Program-made: the position numbers and the translations under genes
The notes under the pieces: model-generated
The model's database searches: none
Seen by the model: only the letters and a program-made list of their open reading frames with translations
What the model was told of the DNA's origin: nothing
Shown: positions 35,127-46,737 of the stretch, in pieces
Layout of the letters: each line of letters starts with the position of its first letter
Numbering within the stretch: position 1 is the stretch's first letter
Origin: Leucosporidium creatinivorum
Lineage: Eukaryota > Basidiomycota > Microbotryomycetes > Leucosporidiales > Leucosporidiaceae
Direction of reading: 5' to 3'
Length of the DNA: 64,000 bases
NCBI GenBank assembly: GCA_001600635.1
Contig: BCKL01000016.1
Location: forward strand, 548,449-612,448

Positions 35127-35503
35127 GATCTGTCTCCATGGAGGGTGAGAGAGAGCTCGGCGATTGCTTCGCGCCGCTGAGACGGCTCTGCAGCCCTACG
35201 GTCGCCAGGCGACCATCAACTGGGACCTGCTACATGATTCGCGACAACATGCCCCTGGGCAATGAAGAGATCGAGGGTGCAGAGCAGAGCCGCCAAGCTC
35301 GGACTTGACTGCTCGGCGAGCTTGAGCACGGCGCAGGGGCTTTCAGGAGGGCTCTGGGGGATCGGGGACCTCTCAAACGTCGATCTGTAGTACTTTCAAG
35401 TAGAACCACTTTAAAGTCATCGTTTTTGAGCGACTGCCAACCGACCAACTTGTGACCTCGAGCCCGCTTCAGGCTTGCCTCCCACCTTCACCTCGTTTTA
35501 ACC
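35127..35503. other. Intergenic between the DUF4385 gene and IWS1
   Basis: This holds a 3' end and the IWS1 promoter. A CT-rich tract precedes the start codon. Nothing else was recognised. Confidence 0.5.
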
Positions 35504-37491
35504 ATGGCCGACGAAGAGTACGACGAGCCTACTCAGGAGCAGCAGCAAGAGGAGCAGACGCCCGCCCCTGCGGCTGCGACCATCGTGGACGACATTGTAA
35601 GCTTACAGCTCTGGTCGAAGAGTGAGGGCAGGTGCATCTGGCTGGTGAAGCCTCTCAGCTGGGGAGGGTGAAGGCGGCGGAGCACAGGGTCAACTGTACG
35701 GGCACTGTGCGCGCAGAGCTATTGCCCTGCAGCAGCCAGAGAGCAGCAGCCGACAGCGGCCGTCAAACAACTCACCTGACGGCGAGGCTGGCTGCCTTCC
35801 AGAGCACGGAGCATCGCCAGGGGTCTATTTATGGCAAGCTACAGAACTGACGCTCTCGTGTGTTTTCACAGTTCGGCGACGACTCGGACTCGGACCTCTC
35901 CGACGTCCCAAGCGACAGTGAGCACGACCGCTCGTGCTCGCTGCGTGGCTTGAGCTGATTTTCGTGTTCTACAGACGACGGTGAAGCCTCCAAGGAAGCT
36001 GCTGCAGAGCATGCTCCCCCCCGTTCCGCCTCGCCAGCTGCTAGTCGTTCCGCCTCGCCTCGACGCTCTCCCACCCATTCGGCGGCCGGATCCGGAGACG
36101 AGGACGACGGCGATGACTATCGCGAGGAGGGCCTGAAGAAGCTCAAGATCAAGAGGAAGCCCCGCGCGGACCGCCCAGAAGGCGAGACGCCCAAGAAGTG
36201 AGTCCAGCGAGCAGGAGACGCGATCTCTCTGTCAAGGGCGAGGCACGCTTGCTGACCCTCGGGCGTTACTGGAATACAGGAAGGTCAAGCGAGCCAAGAC
36301 CAAGGAGGTTGAGGAAGAAGAAGAGGAGATTGTGGATCCCGAGACTGGTGCGTACTCGCTTCGACCTGCTCGCGCTGCGAAGGGCTGACCGAACTCCACC
36401 TGCAGCTCGTCGCCGTGCGCTCGACGCTCGTCTCGAGGCCATCATCAAGAAACCGAAGAAGACTGGCGGCAAGAAGAAGCGTGGAGAGCAGGAGGATGTG
36501 CGCTGAGCTCTTGCTTCCGTTCGCCCGACCTAGTGCTGACTCGTCTGTGTGACAGGATCTGGACGCCATGAACGACGAAGCTGTAGCTAAGCTCCGTGTC
36601 GACATGTTCAACGCTGCCGATCGCGATGTGGAGGAGAACGAATCGGGCCGTTTCGCTTCGCACAAGCTGAGGATGTTGCCGACTGTCGTCGAGATGATGC
36701 AGAAGTGAGTAGGAAGCGTGCAGAGTCTGAACCCGAGCTCATATCATGCTTCTCCAGGACGACGCTAGCCGAATCTCTCGTCGAGAACGGCGCCCTCGAG
36801 GCCGTGAAGCGTTGGCTCGAACCTCTCCCCGACAAGTCCCTCCCCGCTCCCAACATTCAGCGTCCGCTCTTCGAAATCCTCCGCACTGTAGGTTGACCTT
36901 ATTCCTCGTTCCTCTCCTACCCTCGCTAATCCTCTTGCTCCTTGCAGCTCTCCATCGAAACCTCGGCGCTCAAGTCCTCGGGGCTCGGCAAAATCGTCTA
37001 CTTTTACACCAAGTGCAAGCGCGTGGACCCCTTCATCGCTCGCATGGCCAACCAACTCGTCTCCGACTGGATGCGACCTATCATCCGTCGTTCCAAGGCC
37101 TTCAGCGACAAGGAGCTCGGTACTACTCCGGCTCACTATTCGACCGAGCTGATCGCTCAGCAACGCCAGAAGCAGGCGAGGGAGAGCAACATCGCGAGGA
37201 AGCAGGCGGCGGAAGGTAGTCAGGGAAGCGCTGGTGGAGCGGTCGCGAGGAGGCATGCGAGGATCCCGGCTAGTCTGTCGACGAGCTTCAAGGTCGCGCC
37301 TGCCGCCGACCCGAGGCAGAGGCCCGAGAGGGCTGGAGGCGCAGCCGGGTCGAGCAACGTGGCGACCGGTACGAAGATGAAGTCGTACAAGAAGAAGCTT
37401 GTAGCCGGTATGTCGACTTCCTCTCTGAGTTCGAGAGCCGCCGCTAACCGCTCTCTCGCTCACAGGTCAGCAAGCTTCGAGGAGGGTGTAG
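35504..37491 (+). CDS. IWS1: Transcription elongation factor IWS1/SPN1
   Basis: IWS1 binds SPT6 and RNA polymerase II and couples elongation with histone modification and mRNA export. The N-terminal third is acidic and Ser-rich (FGDDSDSDLSDVPSD) and carries Lys-rich stretches such as LKKLKIKRKPRADRP. The core is the TFIIS N-terminal (LW) helical domain: HKLRMLPTVVEMMQK, VENGALEAVKRWLEPLP, LFEILRTLSIETSALKSSGL and QLVSDWMRPIIRRS. The C-terminal tail is basic and ends KSYKKKLVAGQQASRRV. About nine exons join in frame. The first intron (35597-35871, 275 nt) is much longer than the others. The last exon is very short and encodes only the end of the tail. Confidence 0.93.
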
Positions 37492-37669
37492 GTTTGCAGT
37501 GCTTGCCGAGTGTGCGGAGTCTGCTTTGCCTGTACGATAAGCGCGCTGGAAGACTTGTTCGTACACATAGCCGCGCGAAGAGAGCGAGGCCGACTACTAG
37601 CGCTTCTCTCGGCTCGGCCAATGTACGACAATACTGCTTGTTCACATCGCACACTGATCTACGACACAA

Positions 37670-38901
37670 CTAGAGCTTCGCGTTGATGATATCGGCTCTC
37701 AATGGCATGCCCACCACCTTCTCGAGCTCCTTGACGGCCTCGATGGAGCGGCCGGGGAGCACGCCTGCGAAGCGAAAGTGAGCGAACGGCATAGGGAGAG
37801 ATTCGAAAGGACAAGCCTACGAATGGTGTGGATCCCGAGCTTCTTGGCCGCGACGAGGTTCCTGCGAGGGGAGCGACAAGATGAGCTCGGAGAGTCAAGG
37901 AAGTGCGCCGAGGCTTCGCTTACGGGCCAATGTCGTCCAGGAAGACAGTCTCCTCAGCCTTGACACCCAGCCGGTCGAGCGCAAGCTGATAGAAGGCGGT
38001 GTCGGGTTTCCTGCAATCGTAGACGAGTTAGCTTGCCCTTCGACTCGGGACGAAGCAGGCCCTCAGACTCAAGAGCGCTGCTCACCTCAGCTTCTCGACC
38101 GAGCTCTCGATGAAGAGGTCGAACATGCTCTTAAGTAGCTCAGTCGGCGCTCCAGATGTGTCGGGGTTGGCAGCTGCTTCTTGGAACGATTGGGCGAGCA
38201 GCTCAAAGGGAACGGCTCGGCGAGCGGGAATGTTGCCCCATTCCGGGACAGGCTGGCGCGGGGACACAGCCGCGCCGGGGACGACAAAGTTGTTGGTGAG
38301 GGCCCCCAGGCGGAATTTGTTGGATGCTGTTGGACAAGTGAGGAGATTAGCGGAATGAGCCGAGAGACGAGTCGAATGGGCTCGTACTGCGAAGGGCGTT
38401 GACGGCGCCGACAATCACAGGATCGGGTGTAAGAGCCGGTTTCATCATGTGGGCCCAGAGCTGTAGCGTGAGGGTCGTCAGACGGCGAGTTCGAGCTGCT
38501 CGGCGGACCTCGGCGCAGGCTACGCACTTCTTGGCCGTCAATTTTGAGCGAGGTTGGTAGTGCAGGGCATTCTGCAGATATGTATTCAGCTTCTCTGATG
38601 CAGCTCGGTGTCGAAATATGCATCAGAGCTCACCTTTGCCCGTCCTTTTGGAGTAAGCTCGGTACGCCTTGTTACCCGTCTCTACGTTGCTCAGCTCTGA
38701 TCCGAATTGCTGGTAGAAGTCCTCAAGTCCCAGCTCCCCCCGCTCCAACCTTTGGAAGGCGCCGCCGTGTCCTTGGGCCGTGATATGAGCGTTGATGTAG
38801 TGCTCAGGCAGTCCCCACAGCTTCTCGGCGTCGTTTGCACCTGTGATAGGGGAACCGACTATGACACCACCAACATCAAATAGCACGCATTTGATGACCA
38901 T
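37670..38901 (-). CDS. HAD-superfamily hydrolase (epoxide-hydrolase N-terminal/ACAD10-like)
   Basis: The HAD motifs appear in order: VIKCVLFDVGGVIVGSP (motif I, with Gly-Gly after the first Asp as in the ACAD10 and soluble epoxide hydrolase N-terminal group), LGALTNNF (motif II), a Lys in VEKLRKPDTAFY (motif III) and ETVFLDDIGPNL (motif IV, the metal-binding acids). The cap lies between motifs I and II. Such enzymes are phosphatases on small or lipid phosphates; the substrate cannot be told. Seven exons join in frame. The ATG at 38901 directly precedes motif I. The stop lies about 180 bases from that of IWS1, which converges on it. Confidence 0.82.
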
Positions 38902-39084
38902 CTTGTTGCTTGTACGAGACGACAAGAGCGAGAAGTGAGAGGGAAAGAGCGAACCGAACGTTGAACTCCGGCGTTTCGAGGCTCCGCAAGCGAGAGACCC
39001 CTGACTGAGCTGCTGAGCTGCAGGCGAGCAAAAGTATTCGAGTCATGTAGCTCGTCACTGCTCGGGCCAGATGGGCGGCTCTAC

Positions 39085-40401
39085 ATGCCCCCTCTCCGCT
39101 GCTGTTGGTCGCTCGAACGCCGCCCGCTTCTTGCCCTCTGCCAAATCGCTCGCTTTCGCTACTCTCACTCGAACGACCGCGCGATGGAAGCAGAAGCTCG
39201 ACAACAACCTACGGCACACGGCAAACGCTCAGGAGCAGCTCGACGCCGGCTCAAGAAGGAGCGACAAGCACTGGAAGCGCTCGAACGGCTTAAGCTCCAG
39301 GATGGAAGCGCGCCTCGTCTACCGCCCGAGCTCATGCTGTACATGATCCAGCTCGAAGGATCTTCGCCAGCCGAGCAGGACCAATACGAGGAGGCAACAG
39401 CGCAGCGTCGAGCTTTCTTGTGTCGCGTCGCCCTCGTGTGCTCGCTGTGGAGGGCTGAGGCGCAGAAGCTGCTGTGGGACCACTTCGGGCTGTCGTCCGA
39501 CGAGAATATCAAGATCTTCCTGAGCATCCCTCGGCGCCAGAGGCCTACAAGGAGACTCACAATCTACAGTAGCCGACCGACCGAGATGATCGTGAGCGGC
39601 GCGCTCGTTCGCGAGGTCTTGGTGTCCTGCAGCTCGTTACGCTCGTTGGACCTGAGTGAGATCGGTCGTATTGATCCAGCTCTCTTCTCTCATTCCGCCC
39701 TCGCTGGTACGTCGGCCGACCTTGCTCGCCACGAGGAGCTGGCCTTCGGCTACAACGAGCTGACGCCTTTGCCCGCAGGTCTCCGAAGACTCTCGCTTTC
39801 GAGCACCATTCTCATTGAATCCCCTCGCGGCACATACACCAGTCCTATACACCTCCCCTTCGTACTCGAATTCCTCGCCGTCCAGCTGTTCGGCCGGCCA
39901 GGCTGGTCTCATTTTCCGCTCATGGCGGCATTGCTCCACTCCGTCAACGGGAGAGCAGCCATTCGCATGACCGCCCCTCCAGACGGCTGGCACGGCGCAC
40001 CTCCTCCTCTGTCCAACTACCTCGAGGAGATATCATTCGGCGTCGATGAGCATCCTCTCCAACATCTCACGCTCATGACCGACGACGGCGAAAGCTTCGC
40101 ACCTCTCTTGCCCTTCCTACGCAGGTGCATCTCTCTCCGTGCTTTGCTGATGGCGCATGTCGACACCCAAGTGCTGGAGACGCTTCCTGTCGCATTAGAA
40201 ACGCTCCTCGCCTTCAGGCCTCGAGGCCCAACGCCCCTCCACACTTACAAGCCCGAGCTTGCTCTTCTACGAGGTCATTGCCGAGTTCTTCGTGCGCTCC
40301 AGCGACTGGATGTCCTTCATGCCGACACGTGCTCCTCCGCCAGCCTCGTCGAGCTGAGGTCGGAATGTCAAGCTCAGCGCATCGACCTCATTGCACACTG
40401 A
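39085..40401 (+). CDS. F-box/LRR-like protein
   Basis: The protein has an F-box-like segment (LPPELMLYMIQLEG, then LCRVALVCSLWRAEAQKLLW) and a run of degenerate leucine-rich segments (LRSLDLSEIGR, LRRLSLSSTILI, LQHLTLMTDDG, LRALQRLDVLHADT). The overall plan resembles the gene at 32914-34017, but sequence identity is low. The frame is open across a strong intron signal at 39707-39778 (GTACGT donor, GAGCTGACG branch site, CGCAG acceptor) that is 72 nt long and stop-free; removal gives a tidier repeat (SALAGLRRLSL). The start is uncertain: 39085 is the first in-frame ATG, but 39184 (MEAEARQQ) fits the F-box spacing as well. Confidence 0.6.
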   Translation: MPPLRCCWSLERRPLLALCQIARFRYSHSNDRAMEAEARQQPTAHGKRSGAARRRLKKERQALEALERLKLQDGSAPRLPPELMLYMIQLEGSSPAEQDQYEEATAQRRAFLCRVALVCSLWRAEAQKLLWDHFGLSSDENIKIFLSIPRRQRPTRRLTIYSSRPTEMIVSGALVREVLVSCSSLRSLDLSEIGRIDPALFSHSALAGTSADLARHEELAFGYNELTPLPAGLRRLSLSSTILIESPRGTYTSPIHLPFVLEFLAVQLFGRPGWSHFPLMAALLHSVNGRAAIRMTAPPDGWHGAPPPLSNYLEEISFGVDEHPLQHLTLMTDDGESFAPLLPFLRRCISLRALLMAHVDTQVLETLPVALETLLAFRPRGPTPLHTYKPELALLRGHCRVLRALQRLDVLHADTCSSASLVELRSECQAQRIDLIAH

Positions 40402-41551
40402 ATGGTACGCTCCTTCCGTTCAAGCGAGTCATTGAGCCGTTTTCTTCCTTTCAGTAGATGCTGACCTCTCCCACTGACTCGACAGTCGCTCAACTTTTGG
40501 TTCATTCGCGCTCGACCGCCGAAGCTCGCTGGCAGAGGAGAGGACGTGCAATGGCGGACGAGGTCGTCGAACTACTACGATGCTACAAAGACGCTTTACA
40601 CGACCTGGTTTCGATGAGATGGCTTTCGCGGAAGAAGTTGCGAAGCTCTCCCGCTCGGCTCTGGCTGCCGGCGCTTGGTGCTCGACGAGAGTTGCACGAC
40701 TCGTAAGGTCAGGACTCTCGAGCCTGTGCAGCAACGAGACTCTGCATGTGAGATCCAAGAGAATCCAGTACGGCTTCCGTCTCCCAGCTGCCGCCACAGC
40801 CTTTCGCACAATCTCGGCGCACGCGGCGGCCCTCTGGAAGGGCTTCGCCGAGCTTTCGGCCGAGATGCGTATTCCGGCGAACGATGGTCGAGCACGCTTC
40901 GTACAAGTCTAAAGTTGTACGCCTTGATTGTTCCGCGAGACTGAGCGAGCTGCTCTCCTCTCCTCTCCCGCAATTTAATCCGCTCCCTCCGCCGAAGCTC
41001 GGCGCAAACGCCGATGCTCATGGATTGCAGCTTCCGCGTGTTGGGGGAGGAGCTCAGTAGATCTGCGAGATATGCCATACAGCGAAACGCCGAGCACAGC
41101 TGTCCTGATGCTGTGCAGAAGCGAAGGAAGACAGAAGCGCCGCTCGGCGCAAGCAGCTCTGCACAGGATCAGCTTGCTCCTACACGAAACTGCAGCTACT
41201 TATGCTGCTAACTCGGCACATCTCTCTGTATATCCTTGCAAGCTCGAACGACGGATGAGATCTCGGACGGCCGCCAGGAGGTCGAAGTCCGAGCCGACCC
41301 TCTCCCTCTTCTCCTCCTGAATTGCAGCTCGATCTCATCACCACTCGACTTCGCTGGTCAACTCACTACAGACTCGCCTACTGCTCGACCAGGCTACTCC
41401 TCTGCAAAAGATCGCCGCTCGAAGGCCCTCACTCGCTGCAAGGTCGCGCTTCCTCCCTCGTCCACCGGCACGCGTACCGCCTGGCGCCCTGTCCAAGCAG
41501 CAAGATCAGCTACAGCAGGCGACGGAGCCGTCTTTGCCAGCTTCGAGCTTG
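40402..41551. other. Long intergenic/leader region before the ARID gene
   Basis: About 1.15 kb without a recognised gene. Several open frames of 80-160 codons on both strands lack coding features. An acceptor-like TTTGCCAG just before 41544 suggests that the ARID gene has a spliced leader. Confidence 0.45.
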
Positions 41552-44500
41552 ATGCAGAACTCGTCGCCATGGGCAGGAGCGCACCCAGGAGCCGAGAGCT
41601 GGCAGTGGGGAGGAACGCCAGGAGAAGGAGGAGCATTGCCGACCAACGCAGGCCTAGCAGCAGCTGCAGCTTTCGATGCTCAGTACGGCACTGCCCCTCA
41701 ATCCCTCGGAGGAGGAGGTCAGCCATCAACACAGACGAATCCCTCGTTCGGCGCTCAGCACCCAGGGGCACAGGCGACTTTGGGCGATATGAACGTCATG
41801 TACGATCTACTCGGCCAGGGGGCGTTGCCGCAGAGTCAGTTTGACATGCTCATGGGCGGCGGGCTGGGGCAGGAAGGGCTTGCGAGGGGCATGGGCGCTG
41901 GCTACCCTGCAGGCGCAGCAGCTGGAGGGATGCAGATGCGCAATTCGGTCCCACCGTACGGTGCAGCACCGCCGCATCCTGGCGCCTACCCTCCGTTCAA
42001 CAACGCCGCGTCCTCTTCGGCGCCCTCCCCCTCCAGCTACGGCGCCCCTGCCTTCTCGCATCCGATGCACCAGCAGCAGATGCCCAACAATCCCTACGCT
42101 CATACCGGCTGGTCGTCGCATCCGTCTCCTCAGCAGCAGCACTCTTCGCACCAGCCAGCACCGCCGAAACACCTCCCTCCTCATCCAGCCTTCCCAGCCT
42201 ACCCATCTCCTCCAATTGCGGCCCAGATGCCTTTCCAAGGACGACCGACGAACCCTCTCAGTGCTTTGGCGCCGTACACCGCCGACCTCGACCGTCTCAA
42301 CTCGCTGCAGAGTCAGATCAGCGAGCGCGAGGCGATTCTCGGCGCAGGCGCGCGAGGGCGAGATCCAGCGATTATGGCACAGCTGCAGTCGCAGCTGCAG
42401 CATCTTAAGTATGTGCCGAGCTATGACCGACTAGCTCGAGGCTGACTTGTCTCGTTATCGCGCCTCGCAGGGCTCAGCAAGGACAGGTCATGTCCCAATG
42501 CCAGGCGTTCATCCACGCCAATGGGGGACACGAGCTCGTCGGCGCCGCAGTACACGCCTACAAGATGCAGCTCGGAGGAGGAGGGCCCATTCCTCGCCCT
42601 TCTTCCTCTCAGATGCAGTCTCGGCCGCCTTCGCAAGCCTCCCCCTACGCTTCCCAACCTCCGGCCGCGCCTACGCCTTCCGCCACGCTTCCATTCTCTT
42701 TACCCCAGTCCGCCAACGCTCGCGCCTTCAACAATCTCCCCGCCACCAGCGCCCCTCCCGCTCCCTCTCCAGCGCCGAGCTTCCGGCCCTCATACCCGAC
42801 TCCTCAACCTCAGCAGCTGCCCAACCTCCAGCATGGCCCACAGAGTCACACACCACCTCCAGCTCCCTTTTCTGCTCAAACCCATTCTCATCCACACCCA
42901 CCTCAAGCATTCCCTCAGCAACCTCAGCAGTCTCAACAACCCCCTCAACCTCGTCCCCCTCCCGTCCACCGCAACTCGAATGACTCGCTGCCCCCAGGCC
43001 TCCGAGCTCAGATGGCTGCTGCTCGACGCGCTCAATCCAATCCCCCTCCACCTGGCACCGCTACGCCTAGCGTCGCAATGGGCAACCTCAACCCCAACAC
43101 GCCGCTCATGCCTACTCCGAGTGCACCAGGATTGGGAGGCCGACCGGGAGCTCACGACGGGTCGCCAGGGTATGTGGTCCACTGAGTTCGTTCTAATATG
43201 CCGCTAACTTTTGCTCCTCTGTAGGTCACGACCAGTGGCGGCTCTGCCGAAGGGCAGGGACTCTCGCTCGGCGACCGCCATCCTCGCCGACCCTTCGCCG
43301 GGAATGCCAACGCTCGCACAGCTCCAGAACCAGGTGAGCTATCATCCCTTCCAATTCCGACGTCGCTTGCAGAATGCTGACCCGCTCCTCTCGTCGCAGC
43401 TTTCGAAGGAGAAGTTCATGTCGATTCTCCCCATCGTCCTCGCCAAGAAGAGCATTCCCCTCGCCGCACAGTACACCGTCGGACAGGGCGCCTTCTCGGT
43501 CGACCTCTTCCAGCTGTACCAGACCGTTATGGTCACCGGTCACGGAGGAGAGAAGGTCAATCGTTCGCCTCGTCGGTCTTTGGCAGCTTCGCTGACTCTC
43601 TGTTGCACATCACAGGTCACTCACGAATCTCGCTGGCCTTCCATCGCCGCTTCTCTCGCGCTCCCAGCTTCCGACCGCGACACCGTCCCCAGGGAACTCG
43701 GCGACCTCTACATGCGGATCCTCATGCCCTTTGAGGAGGTCTGGTCGACGGCCTTGGTCGCTCAGCGTGCCCAGGCGAGCGCAGAGAAGCTTCGGCAGAA
43801 GGCTGTGGATCACGCCACGGCGTCGAACGGTGGAGGAGCACCGCCGCCGCTTCCCAATGGACCGTCGCCGATGAGCGGACTCGGCGCCTCGGACGGAGCA
43901 GCTGGGTTCTCGTCCTCCAACTCACCCGGGTCGTCAGATAGCAACGCCCAACCACCTCGTTTTCACCCCTCTCAGTTCGAAATCCCTCGAACCGATCCCA
44001 ACGACCCGAACTCGGCCTTTCGCCTCGGCGGCGTCGACTTCACTTTCGATCCCAACTCGGCGACACCTAATCCCGACATGGACGTCACGAGCATCAACGA
44101 CCTGCGCCAACATCAGGAGAAGGAGCGACGTGCGGCGGCTGAGGCGCATGAGCGGATTCGAGCGTCGGCGAGGGCGGGCGGTCAGACGGCTCCGTTCACA
44201 CCTCCTTCGCCGAGGTCGTGGAATGGAGCGTCCGGCGCGGGATCAGCGGGCTCGAGTGCGTCGAGGAGATCGGCTGTGCCGACTAGGGCGGATAGTGGGA
44301 GATTTGAGGAGCTGCTCGACGTGGGCGGAGACGGCGAGGATGGGGAAGGGAGGAGGAGGAAAAGGAGCAAGTCGGGCGAAATGGCGATGGGAGGGGAGTC
44401 GGCTTCTTCCAATCCAGCATCTTCCATCGGCTTCGGCCTTCCCACCTTCCCCTCCAACACCTCCATCAACACCGACACTTTCGCCAACGCCGACCCGACC

Positions 44501-44845
44501 GCCCCTCCTGCTCTCCCTCCCCTCCCTCCCTCCCTCTCCCTCCCAACGAACGACGATCTCTTCCCTCCCTACCTCTTTCCCAATCCCATGGGCGCCGCCT
44601 CACCTCCCTCCGGCACGCCCGACCTCCTCCTCACTGGCAGCGCGGCCAACGACGAGGACACGCCGAGCTCGAGTATCGATCTCAGTGGATTGGGGATGGG
44701 CATGGGGCTGGAAGAGTGGGATTCGGGAGGGTCGAGTGGTGGGTTGAGCAAGTGGGATGCTGGGACGGGGCTGAACGACGCGGGCTTCAACTTTGAGGAC
44801 GAGTTGGCGAGCTGGACGGCGGCGGGGCCGGGTGGAGGGATGTGA
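41552..44845 (+). CDS. SWI1: ARID-domain protein, SWI1-like subunit of SWI/SNF
   Basis: The N-terminal half is disordered and rich in Pro, Gln, Ser and His, with one short coiled part (YTADLDRLNSLQSQISERE). In the middle stands an ARID DNA-binding domain: LSKEKFMSILPIVLAKKSIP, VDLFQLYQTVMVTGHGGEK and VTHESRWPSIAASLALP with LYMRILMPFEE. The C-terminal part is again disordered with a Lys/Arg patch (GRRRKRSKSGEM). This plan matches the Swi1 subunit of the SWI/SNF chromatin remodeller, which is inferred from architecture since the ARID alone is not specific. Five exons join in frame. ATG 41552 is the first in-frame Met. Confidence 0.78.
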
Positions 44846-45170
44846 GGAGCTTGAAGAGCCTTGATATTTACTCTTATATAATAGATGTGCGGCGATGTTC
44901 TGCCTAGTCGATACCCCCCTTCTCCCCTTCTTCCCTCGTTGTAAGCAGTGCTCGGCGATATATTCGGCGCCTCTTCGTTCTTCCACCTCCAGTATCTCGC
45001 AATTAATTCACTTATAGCGCAATTCGAACGCTCTCCCTAATCAAGTCATCGAGATGCAAAATTGCGAGCGAAGCTGACTACTTGGAAGCAATCTAATCGC
45101 GAGCTTAGCGAGCCGACTTTCGGCAAGCACCTCCCCTCGCTTCTCTTGCTCTCTCCTCACCCTGCTTTGT
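44846..45170. other. Intergenic between the ARID gene and ZTA1
   Basis: An AT-rich stretch (CTTATATAATAGAT, near 44872-44885) lies just after the stop and may act in 3' end formation. The rest is the ZTA1 promoter region. Confidence 0.45.
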
Positions 45171-46737
45171 ATGCTCCTCAGCTCACTTCGCGCTACCGTT
45201 CGACCAGCAATCAGCAAAGCACCCTTCACCCGCCTCACAGCCCTCTCAGCACACCTTCGACCCGCTCCTCAAGCTCTCCCCCACTCCCTGCGCACCTTCA
45301 GCAGCAGCATGACGAGCCAACAACAGCTTCCTGCAACGATTCGCGCGGCTCAGATTCAGGAGCAAGGAGAGATTGATGTCATTCAGGTTATCGATGTACC
45401 CGTCTCGCCGCCGGGAGCTGGGCAGGTGGCTATCAAGGTCGAATACGCTGGGTGAGTGAGCGGAAGCCGCGGCGGCTTTAATACGAGAGCTCGAGCTCGA
45501 GCTGACGACAGCGCTTCACTACAGAGTCAACTTCATTGATACCTGTACGTCTCGCCCCCTGCTCTGCTCGTTTCGACGAGTTGGTTGAACCGCCCGGCTG
45601 ACTTAAGCACCCACCCGAACCCAGACCAACGCGGAGGGATCTACAAGCTTCCGATGCCCTACACGCTCGGTAACGAGTCTGCCGGAGTGGTCGTTGCTGT
45701 AGGAGAGGGAGTTGATGAGGCGACGTATGGCTATAAGGTCGGAGATAGGGTCGCGGTGCGTTCTTGCCGGCTCTGCGTGCTGTGCTGGAGAGCTGATGAC
45801 TTGTGCATGACAGGCCTACACTGCTGGAGGATCGTTCGCCGATTATGTTCTCGCCAAAGCGGAGAAGACGGTCAAGCTCCCCGACAATATCTCGACTAAG
45901 ACGGCGGCGACGGTTCTCGTCCAGGGATTGACAGCCCTCACCTTCGTCAAGGAGGCGCACGAGGTCAAGAAGGGCGAGTATATTCTCGTACAGGCTGCAG
46001 CAGGTGGTTTGGGGCTGTTGCTCGTCCAGCTCAGCAAGCACTTTGGCGCCCATGTCATTGGCACCACCTCGACCGAGGAGAAGGCCGAGTTGGCGAGAGC
46101 GGCTGGAGCCAGCGAGGTCATCAACTATAGCGGGGACGTGGATGTCGTTGCGGAGGTGTACAAGATTACGGGCGGAGAAGGGATTGACCGTGGTGTGCAT
46201 GCTGTCTTCGACGGCGTGGGAAAGGATACCTTTGACCTCGACTTTGAGCTGGTTCGGAGGTGAGTTGCAGCGGTGGCTCGCTCTGTGTAGGATTGCGAGT
46301 CGACTCGCTCTCGTCGCATGTACAGGAAGGGAACCATCGTCACCCTCGGCAACGCCTCCGGCCCCGTCGCCCCCTTCGCGCCTCTCAAGCTCGGTCCCAA
46401 GAACCTCAAGGGTGAGCTGCTCATCGTCTTCCTCGCCTTCCTCTTGCTCACCTCTGGCTTCAACCCACAGTCTGCCGCCCCGTCCTCAACCAATACGTCC
46501 ACACGCAGCAAGAATTCCTCGGCTACACGAAGGAGCTGTTCGAGATTGTCGCTTCGGGGGACCTCAAGCTCAGCGTGCATGGCGAGTATGAGCTGTCGAC
46601 TGAGGGAGTCAAGCAGACTCAGTTGGATCTTAGTGAGTTTTGCGCTACTTGCTCGAGCTGTGAGCGCTCGCTGACCGAGCTTTGGATGAACAGCGAGCCG
46701 AAAAACTTCGGGCAAGTTGATCATCAAGGTCGCTTAG
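45171..46737 (+). CDS. ZTA1: NADPH:quinone reductase, zeta-crystallin type (ZTA1-like)
   Basis: The enzyme belongs to the medium-chain dehydrogenase/reductase superfamily and reduces quinones with NADPH. The first 46 residues are basic and Ser/Ala-rich, a possible mitochondrial presequence; an internal Met (MTSQQQ) could start a cytosolic form. Typical blocks follow: [36 protein letters not shown], the NADPH-binding loop [37 protein letters not shown] and a C-terminal [14 protein letters not shown]. One exon is only 20 nt (AGTCAACTTCATTGATACCT) and encodes the conserved VNFIDT. About eight exons join in frame. Confidence 0.92.

Noticed and set aside
40402-41551. Possible gene in the long spacer (for example minus-strand frame 40596-41078)
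   Set aside because: The frames lack known motifs, hydrophobic pattern or supported splice structure and look like chance open frames in GC-rich DNA.
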